Below are positions 36,892 to 44,934 of a DNA stretch of 64,000 nucleotides, piece by piece (position 1 is the stretch's first letter; every line of letters begins with the position of its first letter). Source of the DNA: Streptomyces capitiformicae (lineage in GTDB: Bacteria > Actinomycetota > Actinomycetes > Streptomycetales > Streptomycetaceae); assembly GCF_002214185.1 (NCBI RefSeq), contig NZ_CP022161.1, positions 10,721,947 to 10,785,946 on the forward strand, read 5' to 3'. Made by a program: the position numbers and the translations under genes. The notes beneath the pieces were generated by a model that did no database searches, was not told where the DNA came from, and saw only the letters and a program-made list of their open reading frames with translations.

Positions 36892-37659
36892 CTAGGCCGC
36901 GGTTTCTGTGATGAGGACGGCTGCGGTGACCGGGCCGGATTTGTCGGTGGTGGCTGCGTCGGCTACGGCGGCCCGGACGGCGCGGGCGACTTCCAGCGGA
37001 TGGTGGCCGCGGGCGACCGCGAGCTGGACCTCGATGTGGCGGCCGGGTGGATCGTCATGATCCTCCACCTTGACCGGGCGGCTTCCCAGCACGGCGGTGA
37101 GGCGGGCGACGCCCGGAACACCCGCCGCGACGTTCGCCAGTTCCCGGACGGGCCCCCACATGGATCCTGTTCCGGTCACCGTGGGCGAGCTTCGGGTGGC
37201 TGCGGTTTCCGGCGCGGGCCTCATGGCCCTTGCTGCGGCCCGCGACTTCACGCCCGTCTCCGGGCCGTCATGGAGATCCGTGACGCGCAGGTCGGCTGTC
37301 ACGGTGGCCAGGCCGAGACGTTCAGTGGCCGCGTTGAGCAGTGCGCTCCTCAACTGGTCGGTGGTCTCGGGCAGCGGCTGCCCGAAGGGTGCTGTGAAGG
37401 CGGCTTCGATCCTGAGCGGGCCAGGCGGTAGTGCGCTGGCCGGCGGACGGACGGTCGGCTCGTACACGGGCTCGAGCGGTGCCGTCCCGATGCGCAGAGA
37501 CTCCAGCCGGACGCCGGGGATCTCAGCGGCCGCGAGCTCGAGGACCCGGACGGCCGCTTGTTCGGTGATCCATGTCCCGTCGTGGGGCTCGCCGAGCGGG
37601 AGCAGCCGGCCCAGGTCGAGCTGGTGCCGTACCGCCTGCGTCCATGCCTCGGTTTTCAC
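36892..37659 (-). CDS. Asp23/Gls24-related envelope stress protein
   Basis: 255 residues from GTG 37659, chosen because GAAGGAGGG lies upstream and residues before it are Pro/Arg-rich. Two similar halves are visible: TWITEQAAVRVLELAAAEIP then GLATVTADLRVTDLHDG, and VRELANVAAGVPGVARLTAV then GRHIEVQLAVARGHHPLEVA. This is the alternating pattern of Asp23/Gls24-type domains. It is transcribed away from the + strand Asp23 cluster, sharing the AT-rich region 37660-37878. Probable envelope or alkaline-stress accessory protein. Confidence 0.65.
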   Translation of the reverse strand: MKTEAWTQAVRHQLDLGRLLPLGEPHDGTWITEQAAVRVLELAAAEIPGVRLESLRIGTAPLEPVYEPTVRPPASALPPGPLRIEAAFTAPFGQPLPETTDQLRSALLNAATERLGLATVTADLRVTDLHDGPETGVKSRAAARAMRPAPETAATRSSPTVTGTGSMWGPVRELANVAAGVPGVARLTAVLGSRPVKVEDHDDPPGRHIEVQLAVARGHHPLEVARAVRAAVADAATTDKSGPVTAAVLITETAA

Positions 37660-37797
37660 CGGCCTCTCACCCTCCTTCTTCCATGGCTGCGGTTCTCTTC
37701 CTGCCGCACTGCGCCCGGAGTGTCCGCGCGGGCTCCGGGCAGGGACGCTCGGGCCACTCGTTGGACCGCTCCGCCTCACAGTGTGCATATCGAGCAA

Positions 37798-37860
37798 AAC
37801 GCCCTAACAAGAATATAATCTGAATAAAAAGGTGCATAAAGGGTGCAAAGTGGGCTTCTT
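37798..37860 (+). promoter_or_regulatory. AT-rich divergent promoter region of the Asp23 cluster
   Basis: A strikingly AT-rich island for this genome, with TATAAT at 37814-37819 and an imperfect direct repeat GGTGCATAAAGGGTGCAAAG. It lies between the divergent Asp23-type genes. A -35 element could not be assigned. Confidence 0.4.
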
Positions 37861-37878
37861 GAGGGAGGCGTGACCTCG

Positions 37879-38319
37879 ATGACCTCGATGACAGAGAACA
37901 CCGGCGTCAGGCATGGCGCTGCGCCCGGTTCTCGCGGCCGGACGACCATCGCCGATGTGGTGGTGGAGAAGATCGCCGGGATGGCGGCACGGGACGTACG
38001 TGGCGTCTATGCCCTGGGCAGCGGATTCGCGCGCTCGATGGGAGCCATGCGGGAGCGGATGCCCGGTGCCGGCAGTGGCAAGTCCGCCACACGGGGGGTC
38101 AGTGTCGAGGTCGGTGAGCTGCAGGCGGCCATCGATCTGGAGATCGTCGTCGAGTACGGCGTCTCCATCACGGACGTGGCCGGTGAGGTGCGGGAGAACG
38201 TGATCTCCGCGGTGGAGCGGATGGCGGGGCGGGAAGTCGTGGAAGTCAACATCGTGGTCAGCGATGTGAAGCTGCCCGCCGAGGAGGAGGAAGGGGAGGA
38301 GCGGCAGCGGATCCAGTAG
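37879..38319 (+). CDS. Asp23/Gls24 family envelope stress response protein
   Basis: 146 residues from ATG 37879 (GGAGG ten bases upstream). Core family pattern: RTTIADVVVEKIAGMAARDV, RGVYALG, GVSVEVGELQAAIDLEIVVE, YGVSITDVAGEVRENVISAV and GREVVEVNIVVSDV. In Gram-positive bacteria Asp23 is anchored to the membrane by AmaP and affects cell-envelope stress. AmaP is encoded four genes downstream. It ends in an acidic tail. Confidence 0.9.
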   Translation: MTSMTENTGVRHGAAPGSRGRTTIADVVVEKIAGMAARDVRGVYALGSGFARSMGAMRERMPGAGSGKSATRGVSVEVGELQAAIDLEIVVEYGVSITDVAGEVRENVISAVERMAGREVVEVNIVVSDVKLPAEEEEGEERQRIQ

Positions 38320-38355
38320 CCGGGGCGGCAGCCCGCTTGAGTGAAGGAGCGCGAA

Positions 38356-38583
38356 ATGAGCAGGGCCGTGGTGGGCTTGATGGCCGGAATGGCGCTGGGT
38401 TTCGCCGCGTATTTCGGTGACTTCTGGGCGTTCCTGCTGGTGCTGGGGCTGGGCGTCGTCGGACTCGTGGTCGGGCGGTTCATGGAAGGTGATCTCGAAC
38501 CGGGCGACTTCGTCCGCCGCCGAGACCGGCAGGATCGGATCCGCGATGACCGGCGACGGGTTCGGGGAGACTGGCGGCAGTGA
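38356..38583 (+). CDS. DUF2273-like small membrane protein
   Basis: 75 residues from ATG 38356 with AAGGAG seven bases upstream. Two short hydrophobic stretches (VGLMAGMALGFAAYFGDFWA, FLLVLGLGVVGLVVGRFME) precede a strongly charged Arg/Asp tail. This matches the small integral membrane protein that accompanies Asp23 and AmaP in many Gram-positive operons. Its stop overlaps the GTG of the next gene. Confidence 0.75.
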   Translation: MSRAVVGLMAGMALGFAAYFGDFWAFLLVLGLGVVGLVVGRFMEGDLEPGDFVRRRDRQDRIRDDRRRVRGDWRQ

Positions 38584-39026
38584 CCGGTGAAGCAGATCGG
38601 CGTCCGGGCATTCCCCGTGGGGAGCGCGGTGCGATCACCATCGCGGACCGGGTCGTCGCGAAGATCGCTTCTCGCGTGGCGCGCGAGGCGCTGAGCCGGT
38701 TCCCCGAGTCGGTCGGCCGCGTACCACCCGGCCGTCGGACGCCACGCGTGACCACTTCCGTGCGGCGGGCACCGGAGCGGGATACCGCAGGACGAGACGC
38801 CGAGTCTGCCGCCGGACGGCAGGCGGTGCTCGGCGAGGCACGGCTGCGCATCACCGTCGAGCTCGGCTATCCGTCCGACATCGGGGCGCAGTGCGCCGCG
38901 GTGCGCCGGGAGGTTATCGAACGGCTCACGACATGGGCCGGCATGGAGGTGTCCGACCTCGCGGTGTCGGTCGAGAGGCTGCACTCGGTGCATACGCGCC
39001 ACACGGACCAGGAGAGGGTGAGATGA
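38580..39026 (+). CDS. second Asp23/Gls24 family protein
   Basis: 148 residues from GTG 38580, overlapping the previous stop. ITIADRVVAKIASRVAREAL and LRITVELGYPSDIGAQCAAV then GMEVSDLAVSVERLH match the Asp23 fold, separated by a variable, basic insertion. The YALGSG-type glycine segment of the first paralogue is replaced by FPESVGRVPPG. It overlaps the next gene by ATGA. Confidence 0.8.
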   Translation: MTGEADRRPGIPRGERGAITIADRVVAKIASRVAREALSRFPESVGRVPPGRRTPRVTTSVRRAPERDTAGRDAESAAGRQAVLGEARLRITVELGYPSDIGAQCAAVRREVIERLTTWAGMEVSDLAVSVERLHSVHTRHTDQERVR

Positions 39027-39718
39027 GCGCGAACACCTCGCGGCAGCCGACCGGTGACAGCGGCCTTCCCTCCGAACCCGGACAGGCAGCTCCGTCCACA
39101 GATGGCGCCCCGGGGGCGGGCGAGGCCGCTACGAATACGAAGGTGGTCGACGGATCAGGCCGGTCGGCGCACCGTTTCTGGTCGTCGCGGCGGATTCCCG
39201 CGGCCGTGGTAGCCCTGCTGTCCGCCGCGGCCATCGGATTGCTCCTGTACGACGTGGTCTCGGTCCGGGCAGGCCGGAACGCGATGCGCTGGCGGCGGCG
39301 GCTCGCCGAGGAACTGGCCACACGGCCACTGGACGACGTCTGGGTGATCGTCGGGGCCGCGGTGGCGATGGCCCTCGGCCTGTGGCTTTTCCTGCTGGCG
39401 GTGACGCCGGGACTGCGCCGGCTGCTGCCCATGCGCCAGCCCACCGGCATCCCCGGGACAGAGGACGTCCGAGCCGGGCTCGACCGCCGCGCGGCCGCCC
39501 TGGTTCTGCGCGACCGGGCCATGCAGGTGCCCGGTGTCCAGTCGGCACAGGTCGACGTCGGCCGCCGGAAGGTCAAAGCCCGGGCGCGCGCCCATTTCCG
39601 CGATCTCGAGGAGGTCCGCGCGGACCTGGACACCGAGCTGGGCGAAGCCGTGACGTCCTTGGGTCTCGCCCGGCAACCCACGCTGACCGTGCGCGTCCGG
39701 CGCCCGAAGAAGGGCTGA
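39023..39718 (+). CDS. DUF6286 membrane protein of the Asp23 cluster
   Basis: 231 residues from ATG 39023. A polar N terminus is followed by two transmembrane helices (AAVVALLSAAAIGLLLYDVV and VWVIVGAAVAMALGLWLFLL), then a cytoplasmic AmaP-like alpha/beta domain (VLRDRAMQVPGVQSAQVDVG, RKVKARARAHF, PTLTVRV). The family is known from actinobacterial Asp23 operons, presumably a second membrane anchor. Translationally coupled on both sides. Confidence 0.75.
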   Translation: MSANTSRQPTGDSGLPSEPGQAAPSTDGAPGAGEAATNTKVVDGSGRSAHRFWSSRRIPAAVVALLSAAAIGLLLYDVVSVRAGRNAMRWRRRLAEELATRPLDDVWVIVGAAVAMALGLWLFLLAVTPGLRRLLPMRQPTGIPGTEDVRAGLDRRAAALVLRDRAMQVPGVQSAQVDVGRRKVKARARAHFRDLEEVRADLDTELGEAVTSLGLARQPTLTVRVRRPKKG

Positions 39719-39719
39719 G

Positions 39720-40322
39720 GTGATCCCGATGCTCAAGACAGTCAACCGGGTGCTGCTGGGGCTTCTCGGCCTCGGACTGTTCGCCCTGGGCGGCGGCGTA
39801 CTGCTGGGCGCACTGGACCTGCAGCGCCACTGGGACTTCGACGTGCCGGGCTGGTGGCCCTTCCGCGGGCCGGACGATGTGGTGCTGGGCACCGAGGGAC
39901 GCACCCGGTGGCGGGAAGAAGGCTGGTGGTGGCCGACCGTCATCGCGGTGCTCGCCGTGCTGCTGGCCCTGCTGCTGTGGTGGCTCCTCGCGCAACGCAG
40001 ACACCGCCTGGGCGGGGTCCTCGTCGACAGCGAGGACGGCGCGGCGGCCCGACTCGACGGCCGCACGCTGGAGGACGTGATCGAGGAAGAGGCACAAGCC
40101 CTGGACGGGGTCTCAGGGGCTCACGTACGACTGACGGGCCGAAGTACCGCTCCGACCGCGCGGGTACGGCTGCTGCTGGAGCCTCACGCCGATCCAGCGC
40201 GGACTCTGGGGCAACTGAGCCGGGAAACACTCGCGCACGCTCGGGACTCGGCCGGCCTGGACCGCCTCCCTTCGAAGGTCCGACTCAAGGAAGTCCGCCA
40301 CCACGCCCAACGCACCGCATAA
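39720..40322 (+). CDS. amaP: AmaP, alkaline shock response membrane anchor protein
   Basis: 200 residues from GTG 39720 (ATG 39729 is an alternative). Two transmembrane helices (VNRVLLGLLGLGLFALGGGV and WPTVIAVLAVLLALLLWWLL) bracket a short Trp-rich extracellular loop, followed by the AmaP cytoplasmic domain (TLEDVIEEEAQALDGVSGAH, TARVRLLLEPHADPA). In staphylococci AmaP tethers Asp23 to the membrane; the same role is likely here for the two Asp23 proteins. It ends the operon. Confidence 0.8.
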   Translation: MIPMLKTVNRVLLGLLGLGLFALGGGVLLGALDLQRHWDFDVPGWWPFRGPDDVVLGTEGRTRWREEGWWWPTVIAVLAVLLALLLWWLLAQRRHRLGGVLVDSEDGAAARLDGRTLEDVIEEEAQALDGVSGAHVRLTGRSTAPTARVRLLLEPHADPARTLGQLSRETLAHARDSAGLDRLPSKVRLKEVRHHAQRTA

Positions 40323-40640
40323 GACCCCCTTAAGACCCCCTGGGCCGAACTCCCATGGGGCACCGGCTGCGACGCTTCCCGGATTCCTGGAACCCGAGCG
40401 TTGTGGCATGCAGAGGATCGGACGAACTGAATGTTGCGCACTCGCTTGGCTGTCGGCGTACTCGCAGACACCGGCTACGCCGATGACGTGTGCGGCGAGC
40501 ATGATCATGAGCCCGAGGATGACGATATGGCGCGCGCTCCAGGTACCGGGTTCCGCCTGGCCGGTAGAACCGTCCGGCCTGCGACGCCACCACCCACAGG
40601 GTGGGTCCCACCTACTCTGGCGTGAGGGGGAGACCTGGCT

Positions 40641-40798
40641 CGCATCGGAGGCCCTCACGACTGCCTCGGAGTCATCCTCCTCGTCGCCGGCCTCTCCATC
40701 CTGGAGACCATCGGGATCACCTGGTCGTCGTTGGCCTCATCCTGCGGATCCGGGGATCGGTGGGGTACGCCGTAGGCGGACGCCACCACTGCTGGTAG
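40641..40798 (+). pseudogene. remnant of a DUF6131-like small membrane protein
   Basis: LGVILLVAGLSILETIGIT-like coding (about 40650-40710) continues only in the next frame as LVVVGLILRIRGSVGYAVGG then RRHHCW and stop at 40798, the pattern of the 50-residue DUF6131 proteins ending in VGGRRHYW. A frameshift near 40708 and the lack of a clear start mark it as decayed. The bases from 40323 to here hold no other recognisable gene. Confidence 0.45.
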
Positions 40799-40927
40799 CG
40801 GCCTGTGTGCGGGCCCGCACGTACCACTCCTCGGCCGATGCGACACCGAGGAGAGTCACAGCGTGTCCCGCCGTACTCGAGAGCCACGCAGATCCCGCGC
40901 GGTTCCCTCCCAGGGAGGCATCCCGTC

Positions 40928-41098
40928 ATGGTCCTCTTCCTGACCCTGCTCATCGCCGGAATCGCTCTGATCGCCATCGGCGCGGCCGTCGACGGCATGC
41001 TCTATCTATTGTCCGTCGGCGTACTACTCCTCATCGCCGATCTGCTCTACCTGGCGGCCCGCTCCATGTGGCGCTCCCCTCGGCGCCCGGCCCGTTGA
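40928..41098 (+). CDS. small hydrophobic membrane protein
   Basis: 56 residues from ATG 40928, preceded by AGGGAGG. Two hydrophobic segments (LFLTLLIAGIALIAIGAAVD and YLLSVGVLLLIADLLYLAA) end in an Arg-rich tail. Such short proteins are common near streptomycete stress genes; function unknown. Confidence 0.55.
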   Translation: MVLFLTLLIAGIALIAIGAAVDGMLYLLSVGVLLLIADLLYLAARSMWRSPRRPAR

Positions 41099-41144
41099 AA
41101 ACGCCCGGCCACGGCGGCGGACACTTGGTGGTGCGGTCGTCGGC

Positions 41145-41490
41145 TCACTCCAGGAGGGCGAGGTGGTCGGCGGCGCTGCCACGCCATTCGATCAGGAAGA
41201 GGGGCGCGTCGTCGGTGGTGCGGCCGCCCCGTTGCTGCTTCAGGGCGTGGGAGAGTGAGCGCACCACCGCTCGTACTCCCTTCTCCGTGTGTTCGATGCG
41301 GTTGACCCAGTGAATGAGTTGTTCTTCGCTGAATTGTCCTTCGCTGAATTGTTCTTCGCCGGTTTCGTGCTCCTCGATCAGGCCGTCGGTGAAGCACAGC
41401 ACTCGGTTGCCGCGTTGGAGCGTCTGCCGGCTGATCCGGGCCTCTTCACCGCCGAAGCCGACGGGCAAGGTGGTCGGGCCCCCCAGTTGC
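41145..41490 (-). pseudogene. C-terminal fragment of a PP2C/SpoIIE-type phosphatase
   Basis: The minus frame reads LPVGFGGEEARISRQTLQRG, NRVLCFTDGLIEEH (metal-binding Asp in FTDG), then DDAPLFLIEWRG, the last third of a SpoIIE-domain phosphatase. Upstream the natural sequence ends near 41490, so regulatory and catalytic N-terminal parts are missing. A 15-bp tandem duplication (41322-41351) adds the near repeat EEQFSEGQFSEEQ. Confidence 0.6.
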
Positions 41491-41613
41491 CACGGCGTCG
41501 ACCGCGGCCAGCTCGACCCTTCCGCCGCCGTCATCCGCCTCCTGGAACGCCTCGGCTGGGTGCACGACGTGCGCTGGCCCACTCCGGACCGCGTGGCCTC
41601 CCGCCGCGCCTGA
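41491..41613 (+). pseudogene. C-terminal fragment of an unidentified protein
   Basis: RGQLDPSAAVIRLLERLGWV then HDVRWPTPDRVASRRA and TGA. Good codon bias, but the upstream frame is antisense to the phosphatase fragment, so this is a 3' piece joined at about 41490. Family not recognised. Confidence 0.35.
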
Positions 41614-41661
41614 CACAGGTCACTCACCTCCTCCGCCGCACGGCAGTTGACAGGAGCTTTC

Positions 41662-42078
41662 ATGACCACCGCGCTGCACCCCCCTCCTCCCTCTCATCCC
41701 CTCCTCCGCCTGCGCCTGGCTCCCCACGGCGGTATGCCTCCCCACGGCGGTATGCCCCAGCCCATCGACGGAGTGTGGTGGCCCCGTTCGTACGACCTGC
41801 TCGCCGAACTCCCCGGGCTGCTCGCCGGATTGCCGCGCGCGTGGGGCCACATCACGAGCGTCACCGTCAACGGGGCGACATGGTCTGCGGTGCCCGGCCG
41901 GATGCTCGTCTTCAACCAGGTCGTACGACTGCGCAGGACCGTGGCGGCATCCGCCCCGCACACGATCGTCCTGCTCGCCCCCGGCCGGGGGCGCTGGGAC
42001 CTGCTGGTCGTGCCTCCGGATACGGCCGAGGAGGCCGCGGAACCGCTCATGGCAGCCGCGGCACGTGGTCACGTCTGA
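41662..42078 (+). CDS. DUF5994 family protein
   Basis: 138 residues from ATG 41662 with AGGAG six bases upstream. The family core is present: IDGVWWPRSYDLLAELPGLL, HITSVTVNGATW, and RWDLLVVPPDTAEEAAEPLM. Function unknown; a streptomycete-specific small soluble protein. Residues about 20-31 are an in-frame 18-bp tandem duplication (PHGGMPPHGGMP; bases 41720-41755). Confidence 0.75.
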   Translation: MTTALHPPPPSHPLLRLRLAPHGGMPPHGGMPQPIDGVWWPRSYDLLAELPGLLAGLPRAWGHITSVTVNGATWSAVPGRMLVFNQVVRLRRTVAASAPHTIVLLAPGRGRWDLLVVPPDTAEEAAEPLMAAAARGHV

Positions 42079-42204
42079 TCCGGCGCACCATGGACTGCCC
42101 GGCGAATCATCAGGTACCGACGGGCAGGTTCGGCGACGACGACCGTCACATCCCCACCATCAGTCGGCCGGGCCGGCCGGTGGTGGCCTCGTACGACGAG
42201 GAAG

Positions 42205-42544
42205 TGCCTTGTGCGGATCCTGCTCCGACGTGAACCAACCGACCTTCACCGCATGGCCGTTGACTAAGACCGTGCGCGGGAGGATCGGCCCGTAGTGCGA
42301 GTTGACGGCGAGAGGATCGGCCCGTAGCGCGAGTTGACGGCGATATGAGTGATCCGTCCCCCACAGCGGATCCAGCACGTCCGCCAGAGCGGAGAGTTCG
42401 CGTGTCAGGTCACGTGAACGCGGCCACCAGGCGCCGTCCAGCTCGACGTGCCCTGGTGAAGGAACTCACGGGGTTCAGCGCGAGTCGCGCGGTCGGGGCC
42501 CTGAAGACGGCCCGTAGCGGGGGATGAAGGGTGGTTGCGTACAT
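42205..42544 (-). pseudogene. DUF5994 gene inactivated by a 32-bp tandem duplication
   Basis: From ATG 42544 (MYATTLHPPLRAVFRAPTAR) the sequence follows the family: ELDGAWWPRSRDLTRELSAL then ADVLDPLWG, RITHIAVNSRYGPIL, and, after a duplication, PRTVLVNGHAVKVGWFTSEQ then DPHK. These pieces lie in different frames: one shift near 42455 and a second caused by the 32-bp duplication at 42281-42342. The 3' end after DPHK is lost. Confidence 0.65.
42281..42342. repeat. 32-bp tandem duplication
   Basis: AGGATCGGCCCGTAGTGCGA at 42281-42300 recurs at 42313-42332 with one change, and the match extends through GTTGACGGCG in both copies. The period of 32 is not a multiple of three, so it frameshifts the DUF5994 gene it lies in. 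Confidence 0.9.
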
Positions 42545-42709
42545 CGCGCGGAACCCGTCTCCGGACGTCTGCACCTCTGCGCGAGGGAAGCCGCCCGGTG
42601 TCGTTGCTCACCGGGAACGAAACCGGCATCGGAGCCGATGTGCGAAGTGCTCCCGATGAGTTCACGCTATTCCCCGAAGAGGCCGAACGGACCGCTCCTG
42701 GACGTCGGC

Positions 42710-42961
42710 TCACTTCCGTCGGCGGTCGTCCTCCGAGGAGCGGCTGGTCTCCAGCCAGGACCGTGCCGGTTCTGCCGGGCGGGTGGTGTCCACGGTGAGC
42801 TGGAGGCGGGTACCTCCCTGGCTGTCCACGGGATAGCTGCGCTGCTCGGTGGCGGCGAAGCACTGGCGGAGAACCTGCGCGACGCGACGGGCGACCTCGG
42901 GGGAGGCCGCGACGATATGTACCTCGGCGTGCCCGTCCGGGGGTGTTTCCGTGGGCTGCAT
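42710..42961 (-). CDS. small hypothetical protein
   Basis: 83 residues from ATG 42961, GAGGT upstream. An alpha/beta pattern is seen: AEVHIVAASPEVARRVAQVL, RQCFAATEQRSYP, GGTRLQLTVDTTR. The tail is polar and basic (SSEDDRRRK). It resembles small conserved streptomycete proteins of unknown function that sit near DUF5994 genes. Confidence 0.55.
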   Translation of the reverse strand: MQPTETPPDGHAEVHIVAASPEVARRVAQVLRQCFAATEQRSYPVDSQGGTRLQLTVDTTRPAEPARSWLETSRSSEDDRRRK

Positions 42962-43125
42962 GGCGACCTCATTGTTCGGGCACAGATGAGCGGACCGATC
43001 TTTCACTCTACTCCGGCATGCCCCGTGACCCTCGGGTGTGACCGGCGAGCTTCCCGGCTGGCCTGGGCCGCGGAGTACTGTGAAGCAAGGAAGTCACTCC
43101 GTTTCCTTACAGGCAGGCGAGTGCG

Positions 43126-43611
43126 ATGTCCGACTCCGGCTCCCCGCGTGTGACCAGGCTCCTGCCGGACGCCGTCCACCAGGCCGTGAAACCCGGGACG
43201 GCTGTCGTACGGCTGGAGACCACGCGCGACCGACGGGGTGTTCTCGACGGAGCGTGGTGGCCGCGGTCCCGGGACATCGCCGCGGAGCTCCCCGCCCTGA
43301 TCACCGCCCTGGCCGAGTACCTCGGGCCGGTCACGCGTGTCGGCCTGGACGCCGGTGCCTGGGAAGCACTGCCCACGAGGCTCGTCATCGATGACCGAGT
43401 CGTGCACATCGACTCCTTCCCGGTCGGCGACGACACCGTCCTCATCACCCGGGGCGAGCAGGATCTCTTCTCCCTGCTCGTGGTCCCGCCGCACGCGACG
43501 CCCGACGCTGCGCGCGCCGCGATGGCCGAGGCCGTCCGCGCCGGCAACGTCACGCAGGCCGAACAGATCCTCATCGACATGGGCACCGCCCGGGCAGCGC
43601 CGGAGATGTGA
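43126..43611 (+). CDS. DUF5994 family protein
   Basis: 161 residues from ATG 43126. LDGAWWPRSRDIAAELPALI, GPVTRVGLDAGAWEALPTRL, DRVVHIDSFPVGDDTVLIT and FSLLVVPPHATPDAARAAM cover the whole family core. Intact paralogue of the gene at 41662 and of the ruined copy at 42205-42544. Confidence 0.8.
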   Translation: MSDSGSPRVTRLLPDAVHQAVKPGTAVVRLETTRDRRGVLDGAWWPRSRDIAAELPALITALAEYLGPVTRVGLDAGAWEALPTRLVIDDRVVHIDSFPVGDDTVLITRGEQDLFSLLVVPPHATPDAARAAMAEAVRAGNVTQAEQILIDMGTARAAPEM

Positions 43612-43991
43612 GAGCGATCACCGCTGCGGTCCATGGGCTGCGCGGTCCGGTGCGGGTGCCGGGATGGTCGCGGTCAGGTGGATCCGATGACCGTCGTCCC
43701 GACGAGCGATCACCCCGCATGCCAGGCTAGCGAGGACGGGGAGGCGTGCGCGCGTTCCTTGCTCGATTCGGCTCCGGCAAGCGATTACTCGAGCCGCCGC
43801 TCTGGTTGTTCCTCCTCCTCGTCGAACAAATACACATCTCCCCCCCCAACCCCTCACCCCCACGCCCCACCACGCACCACTCGCCGCCAACCCCACCCGG
43901 CGTGCATGCAAACCGCGACCGCGCCCGCCACCCCCGGCCCTCGTACCACCCAACGCTCCCCGCAACCCCCGGCCGGGCCACCCGCCCTTCC
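43612..43991. other. gene-poor, C-rich stretch
   Basis: About 380 bases after the DUF5994 gene. 43840-43990 is a run of C-rich low-complexity sequence (CCCCCCCAACCCCTCACCCC and similar). No gene supported. It leads directly into the multi-arm palindrome. Confidence 0.4.
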
Positions 43992-44127
43992 GGGCCGCTC
44001 GCTCGCTTCTCCCCAGTGCTGGAGCGGCCCGGGTCAAGGGTGGCCCGCAGGGCCATCGCCGAAGGCGACGCGAAGCGCCCTTGAGGCGGGCCGCGGAAGC
44101 ACGACACTCCAAAGAAGCGAGCGGCCC
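43992..44127. repeat. 136-bp multi-arm palindromic element
   Basis: Nested complementarity: 43992-43996 with 44123-44127; 44001-44010 (GCTCGCTTCT) with 44113-44122; 44016-44020 (GTGCT) with 44098-44102; 44024-44040 (GCGGCCCGGGTCAAGGG) with 44078-44094, 15 of 17 paired. The interior 44041-44077 is fully used by three hairpins with triloops: TGGCCC-GCA-GGGCCA, TCGCC-GAA-GGCGA and CGC-GAA-GCG. No base is left over between them. The GGA/GGA internal loop and GNA triloops are known stabilising DNA/RNA motifs. It could be a REP/MITE-like repeat, a structured RNA or a replication/recombination structure. Confidence 0.75.
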
Positions 44128-44240
44128 TACAGCCACTCGATCAACAGACAGCCCCCCGGCCCCCGGCCAGGGCACCCACCCTGCCCCGCAACCTGAGCAC
44201 CTCGCCCTCGCCCTCGCCCACGCGGCGTCGATGTCGACGT

Positions 44241-44330
44241 TCACTTGCCGGGTTCCCCCTCGATCTCGTCGAAGAGATCGCCGTACTCGTCGAGCACATC
44301 CTGCGCGGCGGCCACGGCATCAGGCCTCCA
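44241..44330 (-). pseudogene. C-terminal coding fragment
   Basis: The minus frame ends VAAAQDVLDEYGDLFDEIEG then EPGK and TGA. It has clean codon bias, but upstream becomes low-complexity repeat (GWGVARRWRWDG). In an adjacent frame DGKTVWCEVEA and a stop look like the end of a neighbouring ATP-binding protein. Both are 3' scraps of lost genes. Confidence 0.3.
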
Positions 44331-44374
44331 CCTCGCACCACACCGTCTTGCCGTCCCCCGCCGCGCCACGCCCC

Positions 44375-44465
44375 ACCCCAGCCCCACCCCAGCGCCACCG
44401 CAGCCCCATCCCAGCGCCACCGCCGCGCCACGCCCCACCCCAGCCCCATCCCAGCGCCACCGCGT
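44375..44465. repeat. degenerate 20-40 bp tandem repeats
   Basis: Three copies of a CCCCAGCCCC(A)(T/C)CCCAGCGCCACCG-like unit, with GCCACGCCCCA between. Low-complexity C-rich expansion that separates the C-terminal scraps from the IS3 relic. Confidence 0.6.
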
Positions 44466-44744
44466 CGAGCAGGACCAGCCCCCCGCCCGCACTTGTCCTC
44501 GGCGCCGGAGACCCCGCATGCTCGGGTACGCCGATCTCAAGGTGCCGGAGTCGGCGCCGGGCCTGCTGGCCGGCTTCCCGGCGGAGGTTCGGAGGCGTTT
44601 CCTCGGCACCGAATGGTGCATCCGCCACGACACGGTCTCCGCCGTGCCGGCTCAGTCGGAACTGACGGTATGAGCCGAGTGTGCGCCGCCGACGGCCCAC
44701 ATGGGGCGGGGTAGGCGCCATGCCTGCCAATCATCAGGAGTACG

Positions 44745-44911
44745 AACCGTTTGGCGGGCCCGCTCGGCCCGCATCCAGCCAACCCAGTTGCGCGGCGTCT
44801 CCCCGCTGATCCCCAGAGGCTTCCCACACCCTCGAAGGTGTGGCGCGGGCCCGACAGGTCCGGCGCGGTGGTCTCCGCGTTGAATCTCGGCGGGTAGACC
44901 TTCGTCACCAT
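44745..44911 (-). pseudogene. IS3-family orfA remnant
   Basis: From ATG 44911 (AGGAATC upstream): MVTKVYPPRFNAETTA, DLSGPRHTFEGVG, continuing after a frameshift as KPLGISGETPRNWV then RAERARQT, the helix-turn-helix start of an IS3 OrfA of a type different from the element at 35403. Only about 55 residues remain. Confidence 0.55.
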
Positions 44912-44934
44912 AAGAGATTCCTCCTTCCCGCGGC

